From contig CM042145.1 in the NCBI GenBank assembly GCA_023376005.1, positions 100,962,040 to 101,026,039 on the forward strand: a DNA stretch of 64,000 nt, read 5' to 3'. Positions 53,268 to 63,357 of this stretch are shown here, in pieces. The position numbers and the translations under genes were made by a program. The stretch is from Doryteuthis pealeii. Its lineage: Eukaryota > Mollusca > Cephalopoda > Myopsida > Loliginidae. Within the stretch, counting starts at the first letter, position 1, and each line of letters begins with the position of its first letter. A model generated the notes under the pieces. That model made no database searches. It was not told where the DNA came from and worked only from the letters and a program-made list of their open reading frames with translations.

Positions 53268-53612
53268 TAAAATGCTGTAGTGGGTCCAAACTTACCTGAC
53301 TCCAAGCGTCCTTGATGCTTAATCTGTACCGTCGCAACTGCCATCTGTCATTCCATTGCCGCGCATGAGCGGGGTGGGCTGTTTTATGACCCTCAGTAAT
53401 TTGAATATGTGAGCTGCTAGCTCAATAAAAAGGGAACTATTTTGAAAAGAAGGTTGTGTTTGAGACGAGTTGGACACCAGACTTTGTGTTTGTGGTGAGT
53501 TGAATGCCAGACTTTGTGTATTTATAATATCTGCTTGTACATTTCATTAAGCAAAGTTTTTTCCATTGCGTTTTGAACTACTTTTAAATTCAAATGCATA
53601 AAAATCAAATCA
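53268..53612 (+). repeat. Dispersed repeat shared with 24412-24715
   Basis: ACTTACCTGACTCCAAGCG, GCCATCTGTCATTCCATTGC, GGGAACTATTTTGAAAAGAA, then two GAGTTGGACACCAGAC-type direct units and a TTTATAATATCTGC end. Confidence 0.75.
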
Positions 53613-53663
53613 AATATTTGGCTAATTGATTTATTTACACATCATTCTTGAGCATATTTAGTT

Positions 53664-53872
53664 TGATTACAGTCAAGTCGCACTGAAAACACCAGTTCCC
53701 GCTAGATCACCAGTTAAGCAATGATGAGCCTGTTTAATACTTAATTGGGTGACCACTTAAGCAACAGTAGGTACTGTAAGCAATCTGAGTCCTTTGTTTA
53801 TCAAAATGACTTGATTTGGCATTAAATGATCTGAAAAGATTGGTATGCCACAAACAAAACCAACCACCAACC
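53664..53872 (+). mobile_element. 5S rRNA-derived SINE with full-length 5S head
   Basis: From TTACAGTCAAGTCGCACTG through AACACCAGTTCCCGCTAGAT, ACCAGTTAAGCAATGATGAG, AATACTTAATTGGGTGACC and GTAGGTACTGTAAGC (about 118 nt) the sequence aligns throughout with 5S rRNA, including box A-like GTTAAGC and box C-like GGGTGACC. The body GAGTCCTTTGTTTATC...GGCATTAAATGATCTG and tail ATTGGTATGCCACAAAC match the array at 33933-34575. Too diverged from any 5S consensus to be a functional rRNA gene. Confidence 0.88.
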
Positions 53873-53984
53873 AATATCAAATCTTACTAATTTAGCTGAC
53901 TCTTGAAAGACCTGTATTTAGTTGGTTGGTGCTAGGGAGAAAATCAAGACCCATCCCTACCAGTCCAATATAGCATTAATACTA

Positions 53985-54115
53985 GGGTGAGTTAAAAGTT
54001 TTTGCAATATTTTGGTATGTGCTAGTTTATGACACACATATTGCATCACTGGAGCAGTTCAAACCATGTAAGGTACCCACTGTGGTTGCTAGTACCATGG
54101 TAGTGGTTGGTTGTT
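53985..54115 (-). pseudogene. Mariner fossil fragment
   Basis: AAAGTTTTTGCAATATTTTGG is the complement of the ILQNF coding block seen at 33828 and 55630; GGTACCCACTGTG and TAGTACCATGGTAG match sequence next to the other mariner copies. Confidence 0.6.
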
Positions 54116-54117
54116 GG

Positions 54118-54374
54118 ATTTTATAGAATTGTTGGGTTGTTTCATGCCAAAGACATTTTGTTTTATTCATTCTTGTTGGGCTTTTTTTTTTCAAATTCAA
54201 TTTTTTAATCTATTTAACCCATAGATGGGATCATAACAGGTACTACCACTCCAAGTCAGAGTGGACCTGAAAGTAATGGCCATGAAGGGGTAGTCCACAT
54301 TCCCCAAGTTCCATGATTGGAACATTACCATTAGATGCAATTTAACATCATACCCAGGACACCATGGTAGTTGG
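54118..54374 (-). repeat. LR 3' part, minus strand
   Basis: GGATTTTATAGAATTGTTGG (degraded tail), ACCCATAGATGGGATC, CAGAGTGGACCTGAAAG, TTTAACATCATACCCAGGAC. Confidence 0.75.
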
Positions 54375-54745
54375 TGCACTGACACATTGTGCATTTCTTC
54401 ACGCTGTGTGCAATTACATAACACTGTGGAAGCAACCAAAAACATTTATTATGCAAAAGGTGTTGGTGTACTTCTTAAGAGTACAGTAACTCAATGGTTC
54501 AAGAAATTTTGCTCAATTTGTTTTTAAACACTTTTTTAAAATTCATTTTTTTTTTTTAAATTATTTAACCCATAGATGGGATCCTAACAGATACTACCAT
54601 TCTGGGTCAAAGTGGACCTGAAAGTAATAGCCATGAAGGGGTACTCCACATTCCCCAGAGTTCCAGGATTTGGAACTTTACCATTAGATGCATTTTAACA
54701 TCATACCCAGGACACCATGGTAGTTGGTGCACTGACACATTGTTC
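54196..54745. repeat. ~360-bp tandem duplication joining LR and mariner pieces
   Basis: Unit 1 (54196-54555) and the start of unit 2 (54556-54745) both read ACCCATAGATGGGAT...CCAGGACACCATGGTAG then TTGGTGCACTGACACATTG. The duplication spans the LR/mariner junction, so it arose after they were joined. Confidence 0.7.
54375..54530 (+). pseudogene. Mariner transposase fragment (unit 1)
   Basis: Translation gives EATKNIYYAKGV then STVTQWFKKF. No 457-bp insert here, which shows the original junction of the interrupted copy in unit 2. Confidence 0.75.
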
Positions 54746-55672
54746 ATTGCATCACTCTGTGTGCAATTTGTGAGTCACACAGATGAATGTGCAATTTGTG
54801 AGTCACACAGATGAATGTGCAATGTAGTCTAATTCACAAACTTATGATTTATGAAGTCAAACTGGGTCATAACCCTGCGGAAGCAACTAAAAACATTGTG
54901 ATGGAGAACGAGAGGGGAAAGGGAGCAAGACATTGTCTTGCCTGCCGGGATCGAACTCGCGTCCTCCCGCATGCAAAAACAAATGCGATTTGGGCACTGG
55001 ACGGACGCGAGGTTCGACTCATGTGCCCGGATGTTTGGATAAATATGTCCATAAATAACAAGTGAGTTAGCAGCAGCGGAAGCAGTCGACGACGAAGGGC
55101 TTTGCGAACGACCCAGTAAAGAAATGGATTTTAGTCCAACAGAAACAAAACTAAATAGGAATTGCGATTTTGAACTGTTAAAGATTATTTCGACCACGAC
55201 GACGGATTTTCCAGCTGCTAGAAGAAGACAAAGAATGTGTTGACCAAAAGAAAGTGAGAAGACGGTGAACTCGCTTGTTTTTGGTCCCCCTCCCTCAGCA
55301 GGAACTTCTTGATTCGAATATCTATTTCCCCCCATATATTTTCCCCCCTTCTATAAACATTTATTGTGCAAAAGGTGTAAATGAATTTCATCACAGTACA
55401 GTAACTCAATGGTTCAAGAAATTTTGCTCAATTTTCAAGAACTTTGCAATCAGGTGAGGTCAGGTAGGTCTAAAACTGTGGATGCCAAGGTGCTGCTCCA
55501 AGCCATTGCGGCAAATTCAGCAAATAGTACTTGGAGAGTATCTCAGCATCTCACAAACCAGTGTCGTTTGTTACTATCACAGCTTCGGTAAAAGTATCAG
55601 GATCTACCGAAGTTATGCCTCATGTTATCAAAATATTGCAAAACTTTTGACTCACTCAATCCAATGATACAC
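54745..55672 (+). pseudogene. Mariner-type transposase fossil, split by an insert
   Basis: MIYEVKLGHNPAEATKNI (54847-54897), then after the insert YCAKGVNEFHHSTVTQWFKK (from about 55361), GRSKTVDAKVLLQAIAANSA (about 55459-55518) and, after frameshifts, VMPHVIKILQNF with a stop (about 55612-55650). This is the N-terminal DNA-binding half of a mariner transposase; the catalytic domain is absent. The partial open frames at 55275-55667 are pieces of it. Confidence 0.82.
54898..55354. mobile_element. 457-bp GC-richer insert in the mariner fossil, 7-bp TSD
   Basis: AAACATT flanks it at 54891-54897 and 55355-55361; the 54375-54530 copy shows the empty site. On the minus strand, GGACGCGAGTTCGATCCCGG resembles a Pol III box B. 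On the plus strand a 54-codon stretch (about 55061-55225) ends AARRRQRMC and stop and looks coding-like (MDFSPTETKLNRNCDFELLK). A 168-codon minus frame (55335-54829) crosses the insert border and is not credible. Source unknown. Confidence 0.65.
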
Positions 55673-55737
55673 TAACACTGAATAAACAAAAATAAAGACA
55701 AGACAAGCTTATTTACTTGTTTAGAAACATTTAATAC

Positions 55738-55738
<1 letters not shown>

Positions 55739-55776
<38 letters not shown>
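55739..55776. repeat. (AT)n microsatellite
   Basis: TATATA run. Confidence 0.95.
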
Positions 55777-55777
<1 letters not shown>

Positions 55778-56350
55778 AAGTATTGATAAGAATACACAAA
55801 TGTGTCCCAACAGATGAAATATGAACATATTGTTCTATGAACAAGTAATATATGAAAGGGATACAAAAACGTAAAAAGGCATACTTGAGGTTTTGGTGTT
55901 CATAACCATGTGTGCTGTATATTGCAATGACTTGATGAGAGGCAACATCCATTGCTGGGAGTGGACACTGTTTCTACTGTTCAACAAACAGAGACAAAAA
56001 GAGACTGAGATGGATTCTTGGATTCTCTTCATGTATCTTCCTCCTCCACCTTTTGTTCTTGACGGTAGCCCTGCAGGTATTTTTGAAGGAGAAGGCAGCA
56101 TAGTTGATGGTTAGATGTGAGGCTTAACAGTCCTCAGCTAGGGTGGACCATTGGCAATGGTCCATGAAACAAACTCTGGGCTCCTGGGTGAAAAATAACT
56201 GAAGTGGTAAAATGTTATAATGTATTATTTAACAGCCTCATTGGCTATAGTGTTGCTAGGCAACAGTGGTGTACAGATAGGGATTCATCAGAAGGAATTC
56301 AGATCACCCAAACAAATATCAGCTGCTTAATTTCTTAGGATTAATGCTAC
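55777..56350. other. Intergenic, unclassified
   Basis: Moderately GC-richer at 56030-56180 (CTCCTCCACC, GGACCATTGGCAATGGTCC palindrome). Open frames of 60-88 codons on both strands have no domain. Confidence 0.4.
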
Positions 56351-56351
56351 T

Positions 56352-56950
56352 TGGTATATGGGATCAAGTCTCCAATAGGCACCCCAAATCATCAACTTAA
56401 TGAGAGGTTCACATTTTAACTCGTCACCGGTAACTCCGCTTCCAAAATTCTGTAAAAAATGATTTTAATCAGAAGTTTATGGAGATGTTGAACTTAGAAT
56501 AAATTAGATAAATAGATGGTTGGTACACGTAATCAAATTAAAATTCAATAGCAAAATCTTTTTTTAAATAAATACTTTTTAATCAGAGGTTTATGAATAT
56601 TTTTCAACACTTACGATAAATTAAAAAAAAGATAAAAGACGTTTTTATACTAAAATAGTTTTTACTTAATTAAAAGAGAAATGCAATTATGTTTATTCAA
56701 ATAAAAATACATATTTATTTACAAAATATTTTTATGCTTGTTTAAATAAAAGGATGTTGTTCAGAAATAGTATCACACAATTTGTAAAATTTGTTTTTGT
56801 CAGATAGAATATAAGTGCAAAAAATCATCTGTTCATTTATTTTCAAATATTTGAAACCGGAAGTTATCGGTAACAAGTTAAAATATGAATCTTTCATTGA
56901 CTTGATGATTTGGGGTGCCTATTGGAGACTTGATCCAGCATATGTAAGAG
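56352..56950. mobile_element. ~600-bp foldback MITE, ~95-bp arms
   Basis: GGGATCAAGTCTCCAATAGG...CCCCAAATCATCAA at 56361-56398 pairs with TTGATGATTTGGGGTGCC...GGAGACTTGATCC at 56903-56938; inner ACCGGTAACTCCGCTTCC pairs with GGAAGTTATCGGT. The AT-rich interior repeats TTAATCAGAAGTTTATG and TTAATCAGAGGTTTATG. Confidence 0.88.
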
Positions 56951-56996
56951 GTGTGTGGTCTAATGGGTAAAAATCTCACCATTACACCACATGCGT
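56950..56996. repeat. Head-to-head SINE-head palindrome
   Basis: GTGTGTGGTCTAATGGGTAA followed by CACCATTACACCACATGCG: two short SINE-B-like heads facing each other. Confidence 0.5.
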
Positions 56997-57059
56997 TCAT
57001 ATGTAAAGTTAATATAGCTGGATTACAGTAAAGGAAGTATGTCATCTAATTTCTATGTC

Positions 57060-57727
57060 TTCCATACTTCAGGAGGTATACAACACCGTGTATAGACAAA
57101 ACGCAATAGAGAAATGGACAAAAGGCTGCATCTTCCCTTCCTAAAGAAAGGGGACCTCAAAATCACTACAAACTACAAAAGCATAACTCTTACTGCCACA
57201 GCAGGTAAGATTTTTAATGCCCTATCTAATTGTATCCGAAATTGAGAAAATTCTTAGGAAAAATCAAAATGAATTTCAGAGAGATCAATCCATAAGTTCT
57301 CAGATTCTGACTATTCGTTGAATCACCGAAGGAGTACGTGCAAAAACTCTTGAGGCAACACTTGTTTGTAGATTCCTCCAATGCATTTGACTTCATACAA
57401 AGAGGATTGATGGAGAAAATACTTCTAACATATGGTCTCCCCAAAGTTACCGCTATGATGATGCTCTACAAAGACACAAAAGGAATGGTTCACTTACCTG
57501 ATGGGGACGCATATTTCTTTGACATCGTCTTTGGGGTCTTGCAAGGAGATACATTAGCACCATTTCTATTTATAATCTGTCTAGATTATGTACTACAAAC
57601 GTCAATAGATATAATGAAAGAAAAGGGATTCACACACACACACACACACAAAAAGGCAAGGAGCAGACAATATCCTGCTGAAACTATTACAGATGCAGTC
57701 TACACAGATTATCTTGCAATGACATAA
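57060..57727 (+). pseudogene. LINE reverse transcriptase remnant
   Basis: In-order RT blocks: FPKKGDLKITTNYKSITL-like sequence (57138-57195, with a frameshift), NQNEFQRDQSISSQILTI (57263-57316), then from 57338 FVDSSNAFDFIQRG, LMEKILLTYGLPKVTAMMML, FGVLQGDTLAPFLFIICLDY and TITDAVYTDYLAMT. This is APE-type LINE RT (motifs 1-5). The catalytic YADD position reads YTDY, a stop interrupts the frame near 57320, and a (CA)n tract is inserted near 57631. Inactive. Confidence 0.88.
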
Positions 57728-57884
57728 ACTCTAAATTAACTGACTAGATCATAAGATCAGACACTAGGCAGTTAATGTTATCGCAGCCGAAAAGGCCTTT
57801 TATGTATTTACCCATCTGAAGATGGCATATGCGAGAAACTGTCAGTAACCAGGTGTCGTTAACTACACGTCCATGCTGCCTTAA

Positions 57885-57921
<37 letters not shown>

Positions 57922-58310
57922 CTGTGTGTGTGTGTGTGCATGTTTGTGTATACGCACAAGTCTAAGTATACATGAGAGTATAGATATGTCTATGTATATA
58001 TATAACTCATCAACAGACACCTTGTTTTGAAGTTTCACTTCTCATCAGTGTGGTTAGACACAGCAATTACTTCTAACCAGGAGCGAAACCTGACTGACTT
58101 TTCATCAGCCCAGTTCCTTAACCTCTCGGCCGTCGACAGCTGCCATTAAGGAGTGGTGTTTTAACTGATAAATACATACATCAGTGTATATATTCTACAA
58201 TCACCAGAGAGATCTAATCTGTAAACAACAGACGATCATTGCTTTATTACGCTGGCGGTGAAAGTCAATTAAAGTCGCTCCTAGAGAGCTCTACCGGGTT
58301 TTGGGAGCAT
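57728..58310. other. Intergenic, unclassified, partly GC-richer
   Basis: 57770-57880 and 58020-58160 (AACCTCTCGGCCGTCGACAG) are GC-richer and look repeat-derived, but no second copy is in the window. (AT)n at 57885-57916. Confidence 0.4.
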
Positions 58311-58491
58311 ATAATATATATGTGTGTGTATTTATATGTATATATATATATATACATACATATATATACACACACACATATATTTACTTATGCATATATA
58401 CATATGTACATCACATATACATAATATATATATATATATGGATGTATGTGAATACATAAGTGTATACATACATTCATATGTGTGTGTATAC

Positions 58492-58523
<32 letters not shown>

Positions 58524-58565
58524 ATATATATATACTTATGTATATGGATGCATGTGCATACATAA

Positions 58566-58597
<32 letters not shown>

Positions 58598-58600
58598 AGA
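58311..58600. repeat. (TA)n/(TG)n/(CA)n microsatellite cluster
   Basis: Alternating TATATA, TGTGTG and CACACA blocks. The 61- and 91-codon Tyr/Ile-rich frames are artefacts of it. Confidence 0.95.
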
Positions 58601-59054
58601 AAGTGAAATATTTTGTCTTGTATATCCTATGCTAGGATAGGGAAAAATATCCCAGGAGGATTAAACTTAAAGAGAATTTGTAAGATAAAAACTACAATCA
58701 GCTACCAACTCACACCAGCTCACCCCCACCCCCAAAAAACAAATTCCACAGAACAACACATTGAATCCCTCTCGGTGGGTGTAATCATAATATCGATACT
58801 CATATACATTTCGTGTTTGCCAAGAAAGATCTAGATTCATTTGAGACTACCAACATTATTGGAAATTGGGTTATTAACATTGCAACAATAAAAAATAATC
58901 TCAATAAATGCAAAACAATAACATCGTGGTCATAAATCTAGCAGATAAGGGGGGGGTATGATTTGTCGATATACGACGACTCGGTACCACTGCGAGCTCT
59001 CCAGCAGTATTAACAAGGTACAAGAATAAAATTACAAGGCACACATATACGATT
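58601..59054. other. Intergenic, nothing recognised
   Basis: No repeat mate in the window; a G-run at 58950-58957. Confidence 0.35.
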
Positions 59055-59107
59055 AGGTTAAATCGAACTTAACGGACCTAGATTCCACTATCATATGTCA
59101 CCCTGCC
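59055..59107 (+). repeat. FB-T terminal fragment
   Basis: GGTTAAATCGAACTTAACGG...ATCATATGTCACCCTGCC: one FB-T end only, joined directly to a SINE-B fragment. Confidence 0.7.
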
Positions 59108-59111
59108 GGTA

Positions 59112-59226
59112 GACTGTTATTTGGCCTTGGTAAGGCAACCAGCCTAGGAGAAGGAAAAACCCTGAATTCAAACCATTTGTACTCCGCTTTAAAAATAATT
59201 GAACTTGTGTCGCATCCTGCTCGGGA
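59112..59226 (+). repeat. SINE-B 3' half
   Basis: GGCAACCAGCCTAGGAGAAG, CTGAATTCAAACC, GTACTCCGC and GTGTCGCATCCTGCTCG. Confidence 0.8.
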
Positions 59227-59240
59227 TGGACGGTGCTGAC

Positions 59241-59409
59241 TGTTACGTGTGTATAGGTTGACGAAAGAGTTGAAACAACACAGCTAAGAGAACGTGACTT
59301 TATTCGCGGCAAGCCATACAGGAAGTGAGTGTCCTCGTCAGTTATCCCTACTAAGGGCCTTAATATGGAGAAGGGAATGTATAAGTGTGTATTGCTTATA
59401 CACGTAACA
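59241..59409 (-). mobile_element. Solo LTR, 169 bp, 5-bp TSD
   Basis: Ends TGTTACGTGTGTATA and TATACACGTAACA form a 13-bp imperfect inverted repeat starting TG and ending CA. CTGAC duplicates at 59236-59240 and 59410-59414. Minus strand has AATAAAG (in GCGAATAAAGTCACG) about 55 bp before its end, as expected for a polyadenylation site in an LTR. No internal region. Confidence 0.82.
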
Positions 59410-59499
59410 CTGACCAGTTTCTAATGGCAAAAAAGCTGGTTCACTCTCTGGTATCAGATGATTGATTTCAATTCAAATAAGCTTAACAGATTGAAGTTA

Positions 59500-61230
59500 T
59501 GTCACATCCAGCTCGTAGTTGTCAGAAATTCCAGGTGAATTATCTTCCCCTGCCACTAGGGGGACAGATCGCCAATGGGATATTGGCGCCAAAATCAAAA
59601 CCCAACATTTGTCTGTGGGCCCTCATACTGGACGGACGTATTTTTTGAGTCGAACCCTTTTCTAGGCATAGTATCAGCATACTCGCCGGCCGTTACTATT
59701 TAGCATACTGAGAACCTAATAATCTCCTGGAGAGGGCCCCATCCACCGTTACTTATCACAGACCACGCACTAAGGGTAGTCGCGGTATCCGTTCCCTAAG
59801 CCTTCAACAGACCTTCAACAAACTTTCCAGGCATTAATCCAGCATACTGTAACGGGCTGTTTTAATAGCAAACTAACCCAAGAACAAGAAACGACCCGAG
59901 AAGCTTCTTAGAGCCATTTTCCTAGCAACGAAAGAACACCTATCGCCACGACACCAAGAACTATTAGAACAGATAAGTCTGGTCGCGAATTCCAACTAAT
60001 TTGCAAACCCCTTTTTGTTGTTAAACCCTTTTGTAAATCCTTGTACTTTTGTAAACCTTGTAAATTTTGAAATACAAGTGTCTGCATTCTACTTTTGTGT
60101 TTGTTCTTCTTTGTCCGACAATTTACCAACGACTACGGGGAAATAAAAGCCCCTTCGAATCCGTAAATACTTTTATAGTTGAAGAATCTGGTTATTACAT
60201 ACATAACAGATAAAGAATATGTAGTGAAAGAAATGACGTAACTCTGAGCTCAAAGTGGGCACGAACGTATCTTGTGTGCGAAATGAGTGAAAGGCTTGTC
60301 ACGGAGCCGATAAGGACGTCAACCCCGCGAACTGAAAAAGAATTGATTGACACAAGCTAGGCAAAGGAGAACAGACACGAAGTTTTAGGTTAACAAATAC
60401 GGACGTGATTATTTACCGCATAACAGAGTGTAGATGTTGATTTTTTTCATTGGTTTAGTTGTTAGTACCGCAGACTGGGAAGAAGGTGTTGTTCGTTGTC
60501 GACGGAAGGGTCATTCTGAAGGCTGGAAATATGCTGGTGTAGCATTGCAGGTCGAGAAGTAGACGTTGGTCGTCGTCGATGGACTGGTCTTCTGGAGGCT
60601 GGAAATATGCTGGGTGAACCAATGTGAAGAGACTGGAACGAGGTCGATGGATGTCTTGTCGGGTTGAAGATATCCAGACCGCAATAGGGTTTCCTAGTTG
60701 GTAAAGAGATAGACTCTGAGGGTTTTACCGGTCCGCAATAGGATCACGGAGCTGGTAAAGATTGACTTTGAGGATGTGCTGTCCTGACAAAGACTGCTAG
60801 TTGATAAAGTCCTGAAAAGGACGGTTTGTTGAGAGAAGAGCCGATTCAGGGTCAGCAGGTGACTGGATCGTCGGCTGGCTGGAGAGTGTGCGGTTTGCCG
60901 GTGGTTAGGGGTACCGCAGGAACATAGTCAGCAAGGAAGCCGGGACCATGGTTAGCAGAAAACCAGATCGTTGGCTGAGCAGTTGAAAGATCGGGCTGAA
61001 GGCGTGGTTGGATCATGACCAGGCAGAGACCAGATCGGGAACGAACGAGAACCGGTGCCACAAGAGAGTAGGAGCTGGGCAACTCGTTCGCAAGGTGGAC
61101 TTTCTTTAGTGCTGGAGGCGAACCCGTGCAGGTTTGTTCAAGCCATAGAGATGGCGAACGCTGCGCTGAGCAGAACTCTCAACCACCCCAAATCCTTCGA
61201 TTTTCACACAATCGCATAATTTGATCTTCG
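59500..61230. other. GC-rich orphan block
   Basis: Composition shifts sharply from the AT-rich surroundings. No reading frame over 80 codons and no match to other repeats here. Local degenerate repeats: GGCTGGAAATATGCTGG at 60521 and 60598; CCGCAATAGG at 60679 and 60733; ACCAGATCG at 60962 and 61030. A stretch from TGTAACGGGC (59847) to GTCCGACA (60121) begins TG and ends CA like an LTR but no duplication was found. Possibly the untranslated leader/LTR region of a retroelement. Confidence 0.45.
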
Positions 61231-61879
61231 AATTAACTATTTTTCTTTGTAATAACGCTTTATGTCCGTTATTGTTTTTGCAAGATTTTTTTTTTTAAGT
61301 TCAAAAATATTTACATTTCTTCCTTTAATATTGTCTAAACTGATCACGTGACGCATTTTGGTGGTACCTATGTACCTGCCAACAAAACCAAGAAGACCGA
61401 GTATATCTAAAGAAAACCAAGAAGAATCAAGAAACGATCTTTGAGGTCAAGTATATTTCACTTGGTCTCAAAGATCGTTTTTTTTATTTTTATTTATTTA
61501 TTTTATTTCATTTATTTATTTAAAAAAAATGTTGTTTTTTTAGCTCCGTTAAAATATTAATATCGGGCCTTGGAATACGAAAACGGGGCTTTAGATTGCA
61601 ACCATCTTTTTTTTCTTTCGTCACTAAGTGAGAACAGAAGTTACAAAAGTCAAAGTTCTTGAATCCAGAAAAGGAAGTAAAACTGCCAAAGAAAAAAGTT
61701 AAAGAAGATAAATACTTTTTAAAAGCATTATATCCTATAAAATCTGTGCATGTAAAATTCATCAGAATCAGTTATTTCAACTTTAATCACTCCATCAAAA
61801 GAATAATATCAAATAGGCACTGCAAAAGTTGCCGAAAAATCAGTGCTTTACAAAACAAATTTAATCCCCCACATCCCGA
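61231..61879. other. Intergenic, AT-rich
   Basis: An inverted pair AAGAAACGATCTTTGAGGTC / CTTGGTCTCAAAGATCGTTT at 61430-61480 forms a hairpin. The 74- and 75-codon frames have no domain. Confidence 0.5.
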
Positions 61880-62022
61880 TTGAAAAAAAATTACCAAAAA
61901 TCAGGGAATTATGCGATTTTAATGAAATTTTCAGTGTTGATTTATCAATGAATGAATTTTATAATGCATCAGTTATTTTATTTCAAAACATTCTGATTTT
62001 TTTCAGGTCACTTAACTTTGAC
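61880..62022 (+). repeat. FB-T half-arm fragment
   Basis: TTACCAAAAATCAGGGAATT, TGAAATTTTCAGTGTTGAT, ATAATGCATCAGTTATTTTA and TTTTTCAGGTCACTTAACTT match the left arm of 32621-33053. Confidence 0.75.
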
Positions 62023-62321
62023 CCCCCCCCCTTATTTTTAGGGCGCAAAATATCGGTGATGACAGTATAAATAAAAAGACAAAAGACCGAAGGTGTGAAT
62101 AGAAGAAGAAAAAAAAAAGTCAATATCGTTATCCCTATGCATGGAATGTTTTGGTAACCTGGATTGCGTATGATAGCAATGAATACAAAATGGCTAACAT
62201 AAAAACAAACAGGTTAGTATTGTTGAAAGTGAAAACTTTAAATGAAATAGATATGGTAACGTCAACAATTTACTTTTATATACACGGTGTTTCAGAAAAA
62301 ATGATATCAAATTACGGAATT

Positions 62322-62360
62322 AAATAGACCATAAAGACCTGATATGCCGTTAAATTACCC
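62322..62360 (+). repeat. LR-type 3' tail remnant
   Basis: CATAAAGACCTGATATGCCG resembles the shared tail stem. Confidence 0.35.
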
Positions 62361-62369
62361 CCCCACTCT

Positions 62370-62387
62370 ATCTCTCTATCTCCCTCT

Positions 62388-62427
<40 letters not shown>

Positions 62428-62520
62428 ACTATCTCTCTCCCCCCTCTCTCTCTCTCACACACACACATACATTCTCTCTCTCTTTCTCACACACGCATAC
62501 ACATACACACACACACTTTT
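62370..62520. repeat. (CT)n and (CA)n tracts
   Basis: CTCTCTCT runs then ACACACAC. Confidence 0.95.
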
Positions 62521-62576
62521 TCTCCTATTTATCTTTCCTTCTTACCCTTCTCACTACTTCTCATTGCTCCTCTCTT

Positions 62577-62669
62577 TCTTCTTCTTCTTCTTCTCTCTGG
62601 CTTTCTGTTCTTATAGCTTCTTCTTTTTCCTTCTTGCCTCTCTTTCTTTCTTCCTCTTCCTTCTCTCTC

Positions 62670-62716
<47 letters not shown>

Positions 62717-62909
62717 TAGACAAAAAGTTTCTGATCTTATAGCTTCTTCTTTTTCCTTCTTGCCTCTCTTTCTTTCTTCCTCTTCCTTCTCTCTCCTGAT
62801 ATATATATCACACTCTTTTTCTTCTTCTTCTTCTCTCTGGCTTTCTGTTCTTATAGCTTCTTCTTTTTCCTTCTTGCCTCTCTTTCTTTCTTCCTCTTCC
62901 TTCTCTCTC

Positions 62910-62978
<69 letters not shown>

Positions 62979-63172
62979 CTAGACAAAAAGTTTCTGATCT
63001 TATAGCTTCTTCTTTTTCCTTCTTGCCTCTCTTTCTTTCTTCCTCTTCCTTCTCTCTCCTGATATATATATCACACTCTTCTTCTTCTTCTTCTTCTCTC
63101 TGGCTTTCTGTTCTTATAGCTTCTTCTTTTTCCTTCTTGCCTCTCTTTCTTTCTTCCTCTTCCTTCTCTCTC

Positions 63173-63215
<43 letters not shown>

Positions 63216-63295
63216 CTAGACAAAAAGTTTCTGATCTTATAGCTTCTTCTTTTTCCTTCTTGCCTCTCTTTCTTTCTTCCTCTTCCTTCTCTCTC

Positions 63296-63348
<53 letters not shown>

Positions 63349-63357
63349 CTAGACAAA
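62577..63357 (+). repeat. Composite tandem array: pyrimidine unit plus alternating (AT)n
   Basis: A conserved block TATAGCTTCTTCTTTTTCC...CTTCTCTCTCCTGATATATA occurs six times. It is followed alternately by a long (AT)n with CTAGACAAAAAGTTTCTGATC (class A) or by a short ATATATCACACTC, CTTCTTCTTC and TGGCTTTCTGTTC (class B). Frames of up to 141 codons with poly-Ile/Tyr are artefacts. Confidence 0.93.

Noticed and set aside
53664..53786. Functional 5S rRNA gene
   Set aside because: Many substitutions relative to 5S and a SINE body and tail attached.
54829..55335. 168-codon minus-strand frame, the longest in the window
   Set aside because: It crosses the border between the insert and the mariner fossil and has no recognisable domain, so it cannot be an ancestral gene.
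59847..60121. LTR (TGTAACGGGC...GTCCGACA)
   Set aside because: No target duplication or second LTR could be found; kept only as a note within the GC-rich block.
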